Virus record (IMG/VR): IMGVR_UViG_3300013130_000001
Span: 1 to 38,542 of that record
Length of the DNA stretch: 38,542 bases
Source of the DNA: a virus
Direction: 5' to 3' (one strand)
In this document: positions 15,892-25,240 of the stretch, in pieces
How positions within the stretch are numbered: position 1 is the stretch's first letter
How the letters are laid out: each line of letters starts with the position of its first letter
Notes under the pieces: model-generated
Told to the model about the DNA's origin: nothing
Databases searched by the model: none
Seen by the model: only the letters and a program-made list of their open reading frames with translations
Made by a program: the position numbers and the translations under genes

Positions 15892-16647
15892 CTACACGTC
15901 CAGCCCCTGCTTGCGGTACTTCGACTTCAGCCGCGCGTACGCCCCCACGTCCCCACTATGCCGCAGCTTCGCCTTCTCCGCCTCGAACTCGGCCCGCAGG
16001 TCCCGAGGTGCAGCCGTGCCTGTCGCCGTGTTGACCTTCGTGACCCCGGCCTCCGTCAGTGCTTCCGTCCTGGCTGCCTGAGTCGCCTGGTCTACCACAG
16101 TCCGTTGCTCCTTCGTCAATGCCTCTGCCTGCAGCGTCTTGATCTTCGCCGCGCTCCTGGCCAGCCGCGCCAATCCATCCCAGCTCGGTTCCTCGCTCCA
16201 CTCCAGCCCTGGCGTGTCCGCGGACAACTGCAGGTCGGCCAGCAACTCCGTCGCCTGCTGCATGATCGCAGCCCGTTCCTGCGCCCGGATCGCTTCCTGT
16301 TCCTGCGCCGTCCGCATCTGCTCCATCTGCTGCTGGTAGTACTGCGCCACCTGTTCCGGCTCCGCGTCTGCCAGTCGCGCCGTCTCGATCTGTCGCTGCA
16401 TCTCCTGCATCTGACGCTGCGTCTCCGCCAGTTGGGCCTGCAACTGCGCCTCGCGCCTGTCGCGTGCCGCCTGCCACCTGCGGAACTCGTCCGACTGCGT
16501 CAGATCCACCGGCTTCTTCTGCTCGGCTATCGGCTGCTGAGCCTCGGCTGTCGGCTGGACCGGCTCACCTGCCGCACCACCAACTGCGCCCTCTGCGCCT
16601 GTCGGCTGTCCACCAACTCCTGCGCCCTTCGTCAACTCCTCGCTCAT
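15892..16647 (-). CDS. Capsid scaffolding protein
   Basis: A 251-aa protein from ATG 16647 (after GTGAGGCAG). The first 50 residues are a disordered Gly/Pro/Gln tail. Residues 55-125 form a long Q/E-rich coiled coil (QAQLAETQRQMQEMQRQIET, QQQMEQMRTAQEQEAIRAQE). The C-terminus is basic and helical (AKLRHSGDVGAYARLKSKYR), as expected for capsid binding. Size, composition and position just upstream of the capsid gene are typical of scaffolds. One copy of the palindrome (16215-16226) lies within the gene as LSAD. Confidence 0.82.
   Translation of the reverse strand: MSEELTKGAGVGGQPTGAEGAVGGAAGEPVQPTAEAQQPIAEQKKPVDLTQSDEFRRWQAARDRREAQLQAQLAETQRQMQEMQRQIETARLADAEPEQVAQYYQQQMEQMRTAQEQEAIRAQERAAIMQQATELLADLQLSADTPGLEWSEEPSWDGLARLARSAAKIKTLQAEALTKEQRTVVDQATQAARTEALTEAGVTKVNTATGTAAPRDLRAEFEAEKAKLRHSGDVGAYARLKSKYRKQGLDV
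16215..16226. promoter_or_regulatory. Palindrome TGTCCGCGGACA, copy 2
   Basis: Perfect 12-bp palindrome followed by AC, as in copies 3 and 4. It lies inside the scaffold gene, 507 bp from the intergenic copy. Confidence 0.75.
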
Positions 16648-16660
16648 CTGCCTCACACCC

Positions 16661-16695
16661 CTATCCGCTTATCCGTTCCTTCGATCCGTCGATAC
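16661..16695. repeat. ATCCGTTT-family repeat, copy 6 (degenerate)
   Basis: CTATCCGCTTATCC, GTTCCTTCG, ATCCGTCGATACG. A diverged copy on the scaffold side of the 16648-16808 gap. Confidence 0.65.
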
Positions 16696-16709
16696 GTGCT
16701 CCTGGAGAC

Positions 16710-16767
16710 GCGCTGGCAAAACGAGTTCCCGCTGTCCGCGGACAACCCGCACCCATTCTGCCAGCGC
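16710..16767. promoter_or_regulatory. 58-bp concentric inverted repeat around palindrome copy 3
   Basis: Arms GCGCTGGCA (16710-16718) and TGCCAGCGC (16759-16767) are perfect inverted repeats. Their centre, 16738.5, is exactly the centre of TGTCCGCGGACA (16733-16744). It lies in the 161-bp gap (16648-16808) between the holin-like and scaffold genes, flanked on both sides by ATCCGTTT repeats. No gene, promoter or T-run terminator was seen inside. Candidates: partition centromere, operator, or recombination/resolution site. Confidence 0.65.
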
Positions 16768-16778
16768 GCCTCCTAGAG

Positions 16779-16810
16779 CATCCGTTTATCCGTTCTCCCC
16801 ATCCGTTGTC
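16779..16810. repeat. ATCCGTTT-family repeat, copy 7
   Basis: CATCCGTTTATCC, GTTCTCCCC, ATCCGTTGTC. It abuts the 3' end of the holin-like gene. Confidence 0.8.
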
Positions 16811-17285
16811 ACTGTCGCCACGCCCTACGCACGGCCTGGCCCACCACCGCGAACGTCGCCTGCCCTGCAAAGTACGCCGCGAAGCCCACCTTCAACGCCT
16901 CGACGGCCCCCTGTTTGTCGCAGGTCGGCGCCACCACGCCCAGATCGAGCGCCACACACCCGGCCCCCAGGATCACCAGGGGCACCGCCAGGCAGCCCAC
17001 CAGCCACGCCAGCCGCTTGTATTCCGGGGCTACGCCGTCCCACATCTTGGCCAGCCCGGGTACCACCTCGAGCAACACCGAGATCGCTGCCGCGACGACG
17101 GCCGCCACTACCTCAGCACTGAGATCCACGCCTTCCGCCTGGACCCCTGCCACCACCGCCGGCCCGCCTCCGCCCGGCACTGCCAGGGGCGAGACCGTAG
17201 GCTCCGGCCCCTCGCACCCCATCAGCACCAGCACGATCAGGCTGACCAGCACCAACCCCAACTTCACGAACTTGAACGCTTTCAT
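16809..17285 (-). CDS. Holin-like membrane protein with lipoprotein signal
   Basis: A 158-aa protein from ATG 17285, after GAGGAG. Residues 1-23 are a signal sequence (KAFKFVKLGLVLVSLIVLVL) ending in a lipobox LMGC with C24. Three further hydrophobic segments follow: VVAAVVAAAISVLLEVVPGL (about 68-90), LAWLVGCLAVPLVILGAGCV and VGFAAYFAGQATFAVVG. The MWDGVAPEYKRLA ... C ... C ... GQATFAVV arrangement resembles small phage holin-type proteins that sit near capsid genes. A lipobox on such a protein is unusual. It may be a holin, a membrane anchor or a spanin-like part; the lysis role is inferred. Confidence 0.6.
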   Translation of the reverse strand: MKAFKFVKLGLVLVSLIVLVLMGCEGPEPTVSPLAVPGGGGPAVVAGVQAEGVDLSAEVVAAVVAAAISVLLEVVPGLAKMWDGVAPEYKRLAWLVGCLAVPLVILGAGCVALDLGVVAPTCDKQGAVEALKVGFAAYFAGQATFAVVGQAVRRAWRQ

Positions 17286-17323
17286 CTCTCTGACTCCTCT
17301 CTGGAAGTTTAAATGGACCAAAT

Positions 17324-17345
17324 GGAAGTATGTTCACATACTTCC
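17324..17345 (-). terminator. Perfect 9-bp hairpin after the giant gene
   Basis: GGAAGTATG (17324-17332) and CATACTTCC (17337-17345) with a 4-base loop, 12 bases past the stop of the 2625-aa gene. Only a weak T-rich stretch follows on the minus strand, so it is a weak terminator or a 3'-end stabiliser. Confidence 0.55.
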
Positions 17346-17357
17346 AACTCACCAACG

Positions 17358-20300
17358 TCACTTCTTCGCCCACCGCCCGACGATCCACGGCACCCCCCGC
17401 GCCCGGTACGGCTTCTCGTACGTCTTCTTCTCCGGGCCCCACGGCGATGGCGTCTTCAAGAAAACCTTCGGCACCCGCCGCGCCGTCTGCGCGAATACCC
17501 AATCTGGTACCGTCGTCGGTCGTCTGGCCTTCCCCTTCTTCTTGTAATAAGTGCGCGGCCGGTATGCCGCTCGCGCCTTCTTCCCGCCCCCCACGCCCGC
17601 CGCGTACCCTGCCCCCGCCGTCGTCTTGCCCTGGTAAAAGTACGCCCACATCCCGTGTCCGGCCTGCGCCCCCCAGGCATCCCGTGCATCAAAGTACTCC
17701 CCGATCTCCGGATGCTCCTTCTTGAACGCCGTCCGCTCCGCACCGGACAAATCATAGTACCGGCCCAGCGTATCCTGGATGCCCGGCCACTCCTTATCCG
17801 CAAGCGCCTGGAACTCGTCATTCTGCTCCCGCGCCGCTGCCCAATCCGCCGGCGTCAGCCACTCCGCGCCCTGATTCTGCGCCTTCCAACCCGTGAGCCA
17901 CTCCAGCGCCTTCTGGTACTGCTCCGCCGTCGCCGTCCCGCGTGTCTCTGCGTCCAGCACCAGTTGCACCAGCGTATTGTCGCGCGCTCCCTGTCCCATC
18001 TTCCCCGGCGGCAACTGCTCGTTCAGGAAATCCCAGAACGCGCTCGACGCCTGCGCCAGCACCCGCTCCTCCTCCGGCTTCCTCAGCGTCGTGGCCTCCC
18101 CCACGCCCGGGAACGTCGTGCCCTTCAGCGCTTCCCGCAGCTCCTCCTCCGTCCACCGCCCCGGATATTCCTGCTGGATGCGCGCGATCAGCGCCGTTGC
18201 CTGCACCTTCCCCGCTGCCTCGATGATCCCCTCGTACGCCTTCCCCTTCTCCATCCCGCCCTCGACCGCCCGGTTGTATGCCTCCCACGCCGGGCGATAC
18301 ACCGTATCCTCCCACACGCGCTGCGCCGCTTCCAATGGCCGGTCGTTCCTGCGCCAGTACGTGGTCACCTCTTCCTGGTCCACGTCCGCCAATAGCTCAG
18401 CCGGCTGCCGTCCCATCACCCCCGCCACCGCCGCCAGCCGCTCGTCTGTTCCCATCCGCTGCGGAAGCTCCTGGAAGAATTGCGCTACCGCCGCGTTGTA
18501 GGCCTCGTAATCCGGCTGCCCGTCCACCTGGAAATCCGCCACGTGCGGCATCGCCGAGGATACGATCCCCAGCACCTCCTCCCGCCGGATCTGCGCCGCT
18601 TCCTCCGGCGTCGCCCCGTACGTCGTGCGCGGTTGGTAGACCGCCGCCGCCCGCTCCTCCCCCTCCCCGATCCCCAGCTCCATACGCACCCGCTCCAACT
18701 CCGCCTGCCGCTGCTCCTCCATCTCCTTCACCTGCTCACGGTTCCACGGCTGCTGCCGCAGAATCGCGTCCACTGCCTCGTCATACGTCCGGTTGATCTC
18801 GTCCCGCCGCTGGTTGTACACGTTCGAGGTCACCGCCTCACCCGGCTTCCAGCCCGCGTACTCCGCCGCCCCCGGCAAGGCCGCCCGGGCCAGCCGTCGC
18901 GGGATCACCTCCGGGTGCGCCTGCCGCCACTGCAGCAGCTCCTCCCGTGTCCCCGTCCTGGTCAAGGGCGCGTACATCGCCCCCCGCTCCTCCCGCTCCA
19001 ACTCCACCTGCCGCCTCTCCCCCGCCGGGTACATCGACAGTGGCACACCGGCGAAGAACGACGTCCCGGCCCTCAGCCCCCGCTCCAGCCCCGCCCGCCT
19101 GGTCGCCTCTTGCAGCAAGCCCTGCGCCTCCTCCAGCTCTGCCTCGCTCCAGCCCTGATCCCTGGCCACCCGCAACACCGCGCTGCTGGCCACCGGCGCG
19201 CCCCGCGGACGCCCGCTCTCCCAGCCCATCGCCTCATTCTGCCTAAGCTCCCCCGCCTCCACCAGCCGCTGCAGCTCCTGTGCGCGCAGCGCCGCCTGGC
19301 TCAGCCCCGGTTCCTCCGCCGCCATGTTGCCCAGCATCCTGGCCACCCGATACGCCCCGAACGGCTCCTGCTCGGGCAACCCGGCCGCCCGCCGCGCCCA
19401 CGCCTCCACGTTCACCCCGCCCGGTGGTCCGACCCCCGCCGCCGCCGTCACCGCCTGGATCGCCCCCGTGTGTGGCAACACGAAGCCCATCTCTTCCTTC
19501 TTCCCAATCCAACCAAAGTATTGGAGAGGCCACTCGATGAATCCATAAGTCCGCAATCCGAGCCGCTGCCCTACCCGGTAGATCTGCTCCACCACGTTGC
19601 GCGGCTCCTCCTCTGCCATCTCCGTCCCCCCGATTTGCGCCCACGGGAACAGAATATTCGTCGGGTTGAAGAACACACTGCCGCCTGTCCACTTCGCCAT
19701 CCCAGGGATGGGAATCTCCATTGCCCCTGCGAAGCGTGGCCGGTACCCTCGCTCCTCGCTCGCCCGTTGCGTCGCCTTCTGATACCGCACGTAGGCCGCC
19801 ACCAGCCCCGGCCGTTCCATCCCCCGCAGCGCCCAGTTGCGCGCCGAGCGGGTCATCCAATAAGTATAAGGGCACACCATCCCGATCCACTGGTCGAACC
19901 TCTTCCGCCCGCCGGCATAATCCAGGTTCGAGAAATCCGCCGCCTGCCGCGCCACGTCCACCGCGACGGTCCGCGTCTGGCTCCATTGCCGGGCCAGCTC
20001 CCCCTTCACCCACTGCATGATCCGCTCCCTCGTCGCCGGCGGCACCGGCGCCATCTCCTCCGCCACCGCCAGGTCCGCCTTCGCCCACTGCCTGACCCTC
20101 TCCAGCGCCCGCGCCTCCGTCTCGTGCTGCACAGCCGTCATATCCGCCAGCGTCGGTGGCAGCGCGTACCCGCCCGCTGCCGCTGCCCGCCGGTCCGCCC
20201 GCATCACGTCCTCCGTCCCCCACGCACTCCACGCCGTGCCCACTGCCGCCGCCTGCCCCTGGGCCCCGGCCTCGATGATCCCGCGCGCCTCGTCCCGCGC

Positions 20301-23300
20301 TCGTCTCACGTCCGCCCAATTGTCGTACCAATAAGTCCTGACCACCCGGTTGTTCTCGTCCAACAAATTCAGCCCGTACATCCCGGCCGCCTTCTCCGTC
20401 GTCGCCCCCACCGCCCCCACCGGCACGTCCAGCGCCTCCCCGATCCGCCTCCCTTCCTCCGCCAGGCCTGCCCGCGCCCGCGCCATCTCCTGCAAATCTG
20501 CGTATCGGTCGGCTAGCGCCGCCTGCTGCTGCTCGAATCCCACCATCGCCCGTCCCCGTCCCAGCCGCTGCTCCTCCGGCACCATCTCGATTGCCCTCTC
20601 CACCACCGGCCGCTGCACCATCGGCCGCCGCACTTCCCGCGCCACCGGGAAACCCGCCGCGTCGTACGTTCCCGGCGCCGCCACCATCACCCGGCTGCCC
20701 CCCGCCCGCCGCCTGGCTTCCTCTGCCAACTCCTGCCAGCGATACCCCACCGCCGACTCCGGCTCCATTCCCACGCCGAACGCCGCTTCCCTCACCGGCT
20801 GCGAGAGCTGGCTGAGCACCGCCTGCCGTCGCTCCGGCTCTATCGCGTCAATCTTAGCCGGCCGTCCCGCTCCCGTCCTGAGCAAGTCACCCTGGCCGAT
20901 CTCCTCCGTGAGCCTCTGGCGCTGCGCGAACGTCAGCCCCTGCACCTCTTCGTCCGCGAATCCGCTCTCCCGCAGCACCCAGCTCATCGTCTGTTCCGCC
21001 GCGGTCCGCGCCTCCCCCGTCAGCTCCGCCACCCGTTCCTGCTCCTGCGCGAAACTGAGCCGCCCCCGCCGCACCATCGCCTCCTGGCCACCGACCTGTC
21101 CCCACTCCGGCAAGCGCTCTGCCTCCAGCGCTGCCACCGAGCGCCTCCCGAACTCGTCACCCAGCAGCCGCGCCTCCTGCGCCTGACCGTCCGCGTAACG
21201 TGCGACCTCGGCCCACTCCTCCATCGAAGCCGCTTGAGGGCGTACCCCCATCGATCGCGCCACGTCGTCCACGCTCTGTGGCCACGTCAACTGCATCCCC
21301 TGCTCCACCGTCCTCGGGGCGATGGCCGCCGCCTCTGCCGCTTCCTCCACCGCCGCCTGTCCCAGCCGACCCGCCGCGCTCGCCCGCGTCCCCGCCTGGT
21401 CGCCCAACGACCGCGCCTGCTCCGCCACCCTGCGCCAGTCCTCCGCTGACCAGTCCGCCGAGCGCGCCACATCCAATCCTGCCGCGCTCGCCACCTCCAT
21501 CAGCGTCCCCCGCAGCGCCTCTTCCAGCGGCACCGTCGGCGCGTTGAGCAGTGGATCCCACCTCACCCCCGCCCCCAGCACCGCCGCCACCTCCTGCGTC
21601 GCCAGCTTTGCCGCCTCCTCCGCCGGCCACCCCAACGCCTGTAGCGCCTTCTGCTGCGCCCCCGGCGATAATGGCAACTGCGCCAGCTCCCACCGCGCCA
21701 GGTCCCAGCCCTGGCTCGCGTCCCTGAAATAGTCCCGCCACACCTTGCTGGTCGTCTCCGCGTACTGCGCCTTGCTCATGCGCCCCTGCAGGAACATCGC
21801 TCGGGCCCGAGCTGCTTCGTCCGCCGCCGCCCGCGCCAGCCGGTCCACCCCATCCTGCGTGCTCAGCACCACGTCGAGGCCATCCCGTGTCGGGTTCATC
21901 CCCATCAGCCGCCACGCCTCCGCCTCCGCCGTGTCCACCGTCAGCCGTTGCGCGTCCAGCATCTCATCGAAGTTCACGAAATCTTCCAGCCCCATCCGCC
22001 GCAGCCGCTCCTGCCTGGCCGCCACGTCCCCCGCCAGCGCCCGCAACTGCGCCAGGCTCTCCTCCACCAACTGCTTCGCCGGCCGCCCCGTCAGCTCTTC
22101 CAGCGTCTCCCCCGCCCGCAGCCGCCCGACCTGCTCTACCCCATCCTGGAGCCGTGCCAGCACCGCCTGCTGGTTGTCCAGGTGCAACTGTTTCACCTGC
22201 GGGAAGTACGTGCCCCACACCGCCGCCGAGCTTTCCCCTTCCTTCACCCGCCGCCAGGCCTCCGCCCGCAGCGCGTCGGCTGCCGCCCGCGTCTCCGCGT
22301 TCATCCGCCCCGTCTCCGCCCGCACCTGCCGGATCAGATTGGCCGTGTCCTCGTCGAACTGCCCGCCCACCGCCTGGATCAGCGCCTCCTCCGTCTGCCG
22401 GATGCCCGCCTGTCCCGGCGCCAACGCGTCCGCCAGCGTATCCGTCGCCCGGACGACGTCGTCCTCGGCCACTCCCAACGACGCGCCCAGCGCCTCCATC
22501 CAGCCCTGCTCCTCCCGCAGGTCCTGCACCGCCTCAAAGTCCGACCACACCCGTCGGCCCGGAGGTGTAGGATCTGCCGCAAGCGCACGACCAAAGTTGT
22601 CCCGGCTCGCCGCCAATGCCGCGTCTACCGCCTCGTCCACCTCGTCTACGTTCGTTGCCTGGCCCAGCGCCTTTTCCAACTGCAACCGCAACCCCACACT
22701 CAGATCGTCCGGATGATCCAGATATGCTCCCACACTCATCAAGCGCCCCGTCCCCTCCCCCGTCACCCTGGCCACCACCTCCGCCATCTCGTCCGCGTTC
22801 AAACTGCCTGCCAGACCCGCGTTCAACGCCCGCACCGTGTCCGGGTCTAGCAGCTCCGCCAGCTCGTCCGACAGCGCCGGCGTCCACATCTCCCCCAACG
22901 TCTTCTTCAGCGCCGAGTAGAACGCCCGCGTGTACCGTCCCTCCTCCTGCTGGCCGATCACTGCACCCCAGCGTCCCGATAACTCTCCCAGCTTCCCCGG
23001 CAGTCGTGTGCCCGCAATCTCTGCCTGTGAGCCCGCCGCCGCTGACTCAGCCACCCGTCGCGTCGTCGGCCCGATCCTCTCCATGAAATCGTCGATCGCC
23101 CCCCGCCCGTCTAGCGAAGCCACGCCATCATACGCCATCGTCATCGTGTCGCCAATCGTGTTCCGGATCGCGTATCCCGGCGTCCGCAGGTAATACTCAC
23201 TCATCGTGGACCTGAATCCATCCACGAAACGCTGGTATCCGCTCTTCGTCTCGACCGCTGCCCCCGTCATCTCCAGCGCCCGTTCTGCCATCGCCGCGTC

Positions 23301-25235
23301 CAGGTCCGCCAGAAATCCCAACCGGTCGAACTCCCCCCCCCCCAGGCTGGGGAACTTCCTGGCGTCGCCCAGGTCATCCAGCACCTGCGCCAATAGCGGC
23401 CGTGCTTCTTCCGCCGCCTGGCTCAGCGGGATATTGCCCAATGCCCCCGTCAACGCCTGCGGATTCTCCACCATCGCCCGCACCATCGCCCGCGCCTCGT
23501 CCGCGTTCTCCACCTGCAATACCGCCGGCGTCACTACCTGGTAGGCCGTCCCCGCCATCGTCTCCGCCGTCGCCCGCGCCGTCGGTGCGAACGGATTGAT
23601 CCTCTCCCACAGCCGCCGCAACGCCCCCACCTGCTGCGCGTCGTCCGTCTTCCCCACTGCCACGGCCGCCTCGTCCACGTGCTCCAGTGCCCGCCCCACC
23701 CCCCGCGCCACGTCGTCCGCGTACTGCGCCACATCCTCCGCCGCCCCCGCCACCTTCGCTGCCTCAGGCGCCATCTCCGCCGCCTCCGCGAACCTGGCCG
23801 CCGCCCGCGCCTTGCGCGCCTCCATCCCCTTCTGCCACGCCCCGATGTCGAGCAAGTTCAGCGGATCCAGCCCCACCTGGAACAGCAGCTCGTTCCACGT
23901 GTCGCTCTGCCCCGGGATCATCCCCGTCTCCTTCACCTGCTGCGCCGCCGCCGCCGCCGCGTCCTCCCCCTGCCCCCGCCGGACCCCCTCGATGTACGCG
24001 TGGAACGCGGTCATATCCTCCGCCGTCGGGTTCATCACGTTCACCTGCCGCCCGTTGGCCACCACCTCCAGGTCCTCCCCCGCCATCAGCCGGTCCAGCC
24101 CGGCCGTTTGCGCCTCGTACGACGAATACCCCAATCCCGTCGCCAGCCGTCCCAGCGCCTCCTGCACCTGTGGTATCTCCCCGTACGTCTGCCTGGCGTA
24201 CTCCCGCAGTGAGGGCGTACCCTGCCTGCCCGCCGCCAGCACACCCTGCTGTGCCAACCACAACGGCATCCCCTTCTCCTGTGCCACCTGCGCCGCGACC
24301 GCCTTCTGCTCCTCCGTCATCTGCGTCGCCGGTGCCAGCGACCACAACCCATACTCGCCCCCCACCCGCTGCCCGATCCCCTTGCTGATCATCTCCTCCG
24401 TGGCCATGGCCGGCGCCTGCAGCACCTCCATCCCCGTCCCCGCCACCGCCCCCACCGTCCGCGCTGCCGGCCCCACCACCGGCAGTCCCTTCGTCTGCCG
24501 CCACGCTGCCCCCGCCATCTCCATCGCCCGCCCACCTGCTCCCCCCAGGATCTCCCCCACTGCTTCCGGTCGTGCCTCGCCGCCAGCAGGAGCTCCCCCC
24601 ATCGCCGGGGCAGCCCACATCTCCGCCACCCCCACCGGCTTCCCCGCTCGAGCCGGCCCCACACCCTGCGCTGCCACCTCCGCCACCGTCGGCCCCGCCT
24701 CCACCGGCTGTCGCAATCCCCGCCAGATCTCCCCGATCCTCCTGGAGATGCGCTCCGCCGTGTACGCCGGCCCGGACCGCTTCAGCCAGCGCGCGATCGC
24801 CGTCGCCCCTGGCAACTCCGGCGCTCCTTGCATCCACGCCGGCAACCCCGGCCTCTCCCTTCCGGCCGGCGCTGCCCCTGGTGCACCCGGCGCACCGGTG
24901 ACCTCCGGTGGCACACCCACCGATGGCACTGCCCGGGGCCCCGCCTGCGTCCTCAGCACCGTCGGCAGCATCAGCTGTCCAGCCAACGGCGAGGGGCGCG
25001 CCGTCACCACCGGCGTCGCGGCTGCAGCCGCCCACGGCGTCGGCGCCTGTGGCCCGATCCACGGCCGCCCGGGTACCGGCCCCGCTGTAGGCACGCCCGC
25101 CGCCGCTGGAGCAGCCGGAGCCGCCGGGCCTGCGGTCTCAGGCGTACGCCACCACTGCCGCCCCAGTCCCGCCTTGCGCTGCGCCTCCTCCTGCTTCTGC
25201 CGTACCCTCGGATCCTGTGATACCGGTCGTGCCAT
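17358..25235 (-). CDS. Giant 2625-aa virion-associated protein, probable ejection protein
   Basis: One open frame of 7.9 kb, a fifth of the genome. Residues 1-100 are Pro/Ala-rich and disordered. About 300-1600 is mostly helical, rich in Ala, Glu, Gln and Arg, with a YYLRTPGYAIRNTIGDTM motif near 680. Near 1780-1870 a conserved-looking block reads DYAGGRKRFDQWIGMVCPYT, YWMTRSARNWALRGMERPG, then GMAKWTGGSVFFNPTNILFP. The tail has EWPGIQDTLGRYYDLSGAER and a very basic C-terminus. No polymerase, protease or lysozyme motif was recognised. Placed between portal and scaffold, it resembles large polyvalent or internal virion proteins injected with DNA. This is inference. Confidence 0.6.
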   Translation of the reverse strand: MARPVSQDPRVRQKQEEAQRKAGLGRQWWRTPETAGPAAPAAPAAAGVPTAGPVPGRPWIGPQAPTPWAAAAATPVVTARPSPLAGQLMLPTVLRTQAGPRAVPSVGVPPEVTGAPGAPGAAPAGRERPGLPAWMQGAPELPGATAIARWLKRSGPAYTAERISRRIGEIWRGLRQPVEAGPTVAEVAAQGVGPARAGKPVGVAEMWAAPAMGGAPAGGEARPEAVGEILGGAGGRAMEMAGAAWRQTKGLPVVGPAARTVGAVAGTGMEVLQAPAMATEEMISKGIGQRVGGEYGLWSLAPATQMTEEQKAVAAQVAQEKGMPLWLAQQGVLAAGRQGTPSLREYARQTYGEIPQVQEALGRLATGLGYSSYEAQTAGLDRLMAGEDLEVVANGRQVNVMNPTAEDMTAFHAYIEGVRRGQGEDAAAAAAQQVKETGMIPGQSDTWNELLFQVGLDPLNLLDIGAWQKGMEARKARAAARFAEAAEMAPEAAKVAGAAEDVAQYADDVARGVGRALEHVDEAAVAVGKTDDAQQVGALRRLWERINPFAPTARATAETMAGTAYQVVTPAVLQVENADEARAMVRAMVENPQALTGALGNIPLSQAAEEARPLLAQVLDDLGDARKFPSLGGGEFDRLGFLADLDAAMAERALEMTGAAVETKSGYQRFVDGFRSTMSEYYLRTPGYAIRNTIGDTMTMAYDGVASLDGRGAIDDFMERIGPTTRRVAESAAAGSQAEIAGTRLPGKLGELSGRWGAVIGQQEEGRYTRAFYSALKKTLGEMWTPALSDELAELLDPDTVRALNAGLAGSLNADEMAEVVARVTGEGTGRLMSVGAYLDHPDDLSVGLRLQLEKALGQATNVDEVDEAVDAALAASRDNFGRALAADPTPPGRRVWSDFEAVQDLREEQGWMEALGASLGVAEDDVVRATDTLADALAPGQAGIRQTEEALIQAVGGQFDEDTANLIRQVRAETGRMNAETRAAADALRAEAWRRVKEGESSAAVWGTYFPQVKQLHLDNQQAVLARLQDGVEQVGRLRAGETLEELTGRPAKQLVEESLAQLRALAGDVAARQERLRRMGLEDFVNFDEMLDAQRLTVDTAEAEAWRLMGMNPTRDGLDVVLSTQDGVDRLARAAADEAARARAMFLQGRMSKAQYAETTSKVWRDYFRDASQGWDLARWELAQLPLSPGAQQKALQALGWPAEEAAKLATQEVAAVLGAGVRWDPLLNAPTVPLEEALRGTLMEVASAAGLDVARSADWSAEDWRRVAEQARSLGDQAGTRASAAGRLGQAAVEEAAEAAAIAPRTVEQGMQLTWPQSVDDVARSMGVRPQAASMEEWAEVARYADGQAQEARLLGDEFGRRSVAALEAERLPEWGQVGGQEAMVRRGRLSFAQEQERVAELTGEARTAAEQTMSWVLRESGFADEEVQGLTFAQRQRLTEEIGQGDLLRTGAGRPAKIDAIEPERRQAVLSQLSQPVREAAFGVGMEPESAVGYRWQELAEEARRRAGGSRVMVAAPGTYDAAGFPVAREVRRPMVQRPVVERAIEMVPEEQRLGRGRAMVGFEQQQAALADRYADLQEMARARAGLAEEGRRIGEALDVPVGAVGATTEKAAGMYGLNLLDENNRVVRTYWYDNWADVRRARDEARGIIEAGAQGQAAAVGTAWSAWGTEDVMRADRRAAAAGGYALPPTLADMTAVQHETEARALERVRQWAKADLAVAEEMAPVPPATRERIMQWVKGELARQWSQTRTVAVDVARQAADFSNLDYAGGRKRFDQWIGMVCPYTYWMTRSARNWALRGMERPGLVAAYVRYQKATQRASEERGYRPRFAGAMEIPIPGMAKWTGGSVFFNPTNILFPWAQIGGTEMAEEEPRNVVEQIYRVGQRLGLRTYGFIEWPLQYFGWIGKKEEMGFVLPHTGAIQAVTAAAGVGPPGGVNVEAWARRAAGLPEQEPFGAYRVARMLGNMAAEEPGLSQAALRAQELQRLVEAGELRQNEAMGWESGRPRGAPVASSAVLRVARDQGWSEAELEEAQGLLQEATRRAGLERGLRAGTSFFAGVPLSMYPAGERRQVELEREERGAMYAPLTRTGTREELLQWRQAHPEVIPRRLARAALPGAAEYAGWKPGEAVTSNVYNQRRDEINRTYDEAVDAILRQQPWNREQVKEMEEQRQAELERVRMELGIGEGEERAAAVYQPRTTYGATPEEAAQIRREEVLGIVSSAMPHVADFQVDGQPDYEAYNAAVAQFFQELPQRMGTDERLAAVAGVMGRQPAELLADVDQEEVTTYWRRNDRPLEAAQRVWEDTVYRPAWEAYNRAVEGGMEKGKAYEGIIEAAGKVQATALIARIQQEYPGRWTEEELREALKGTTFPGVGEATTLRKPEEERVLAQASSAFWDFLNEQLPPGKMGQGARDNTLVQLVLDAETRGTATAEQYQKALEWLTGWKAQNQGAEWLTPADWAAAREQNDEFQALADKEWPGIQDTLGRYYDLSGAERTAFKKEHPEIGEYFDARDAWGAQAGHGMWAYFYQGKTTAGAGYAAGVGGGKKARAAYRPRTYYKKKGKARRPTTVPDWVFAQTARRVPKVFLKTPSPWGPEKKTYEKPYRARGVPWIVGRWAKK

Positions 25236-25240
25236 CTACC

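Noticed and set aside
18480-20516. 678-codon + strand frame opposite the giant gene
   Set aside because: Arg/His/Pro-rich antisense shadow without start signals.
17358-25235. N4-type virion RNA polymerase
   Set aside because: The size is suggestive, but no TxxGR, YG-containing B motif or HDS catalytic motif was recognised.
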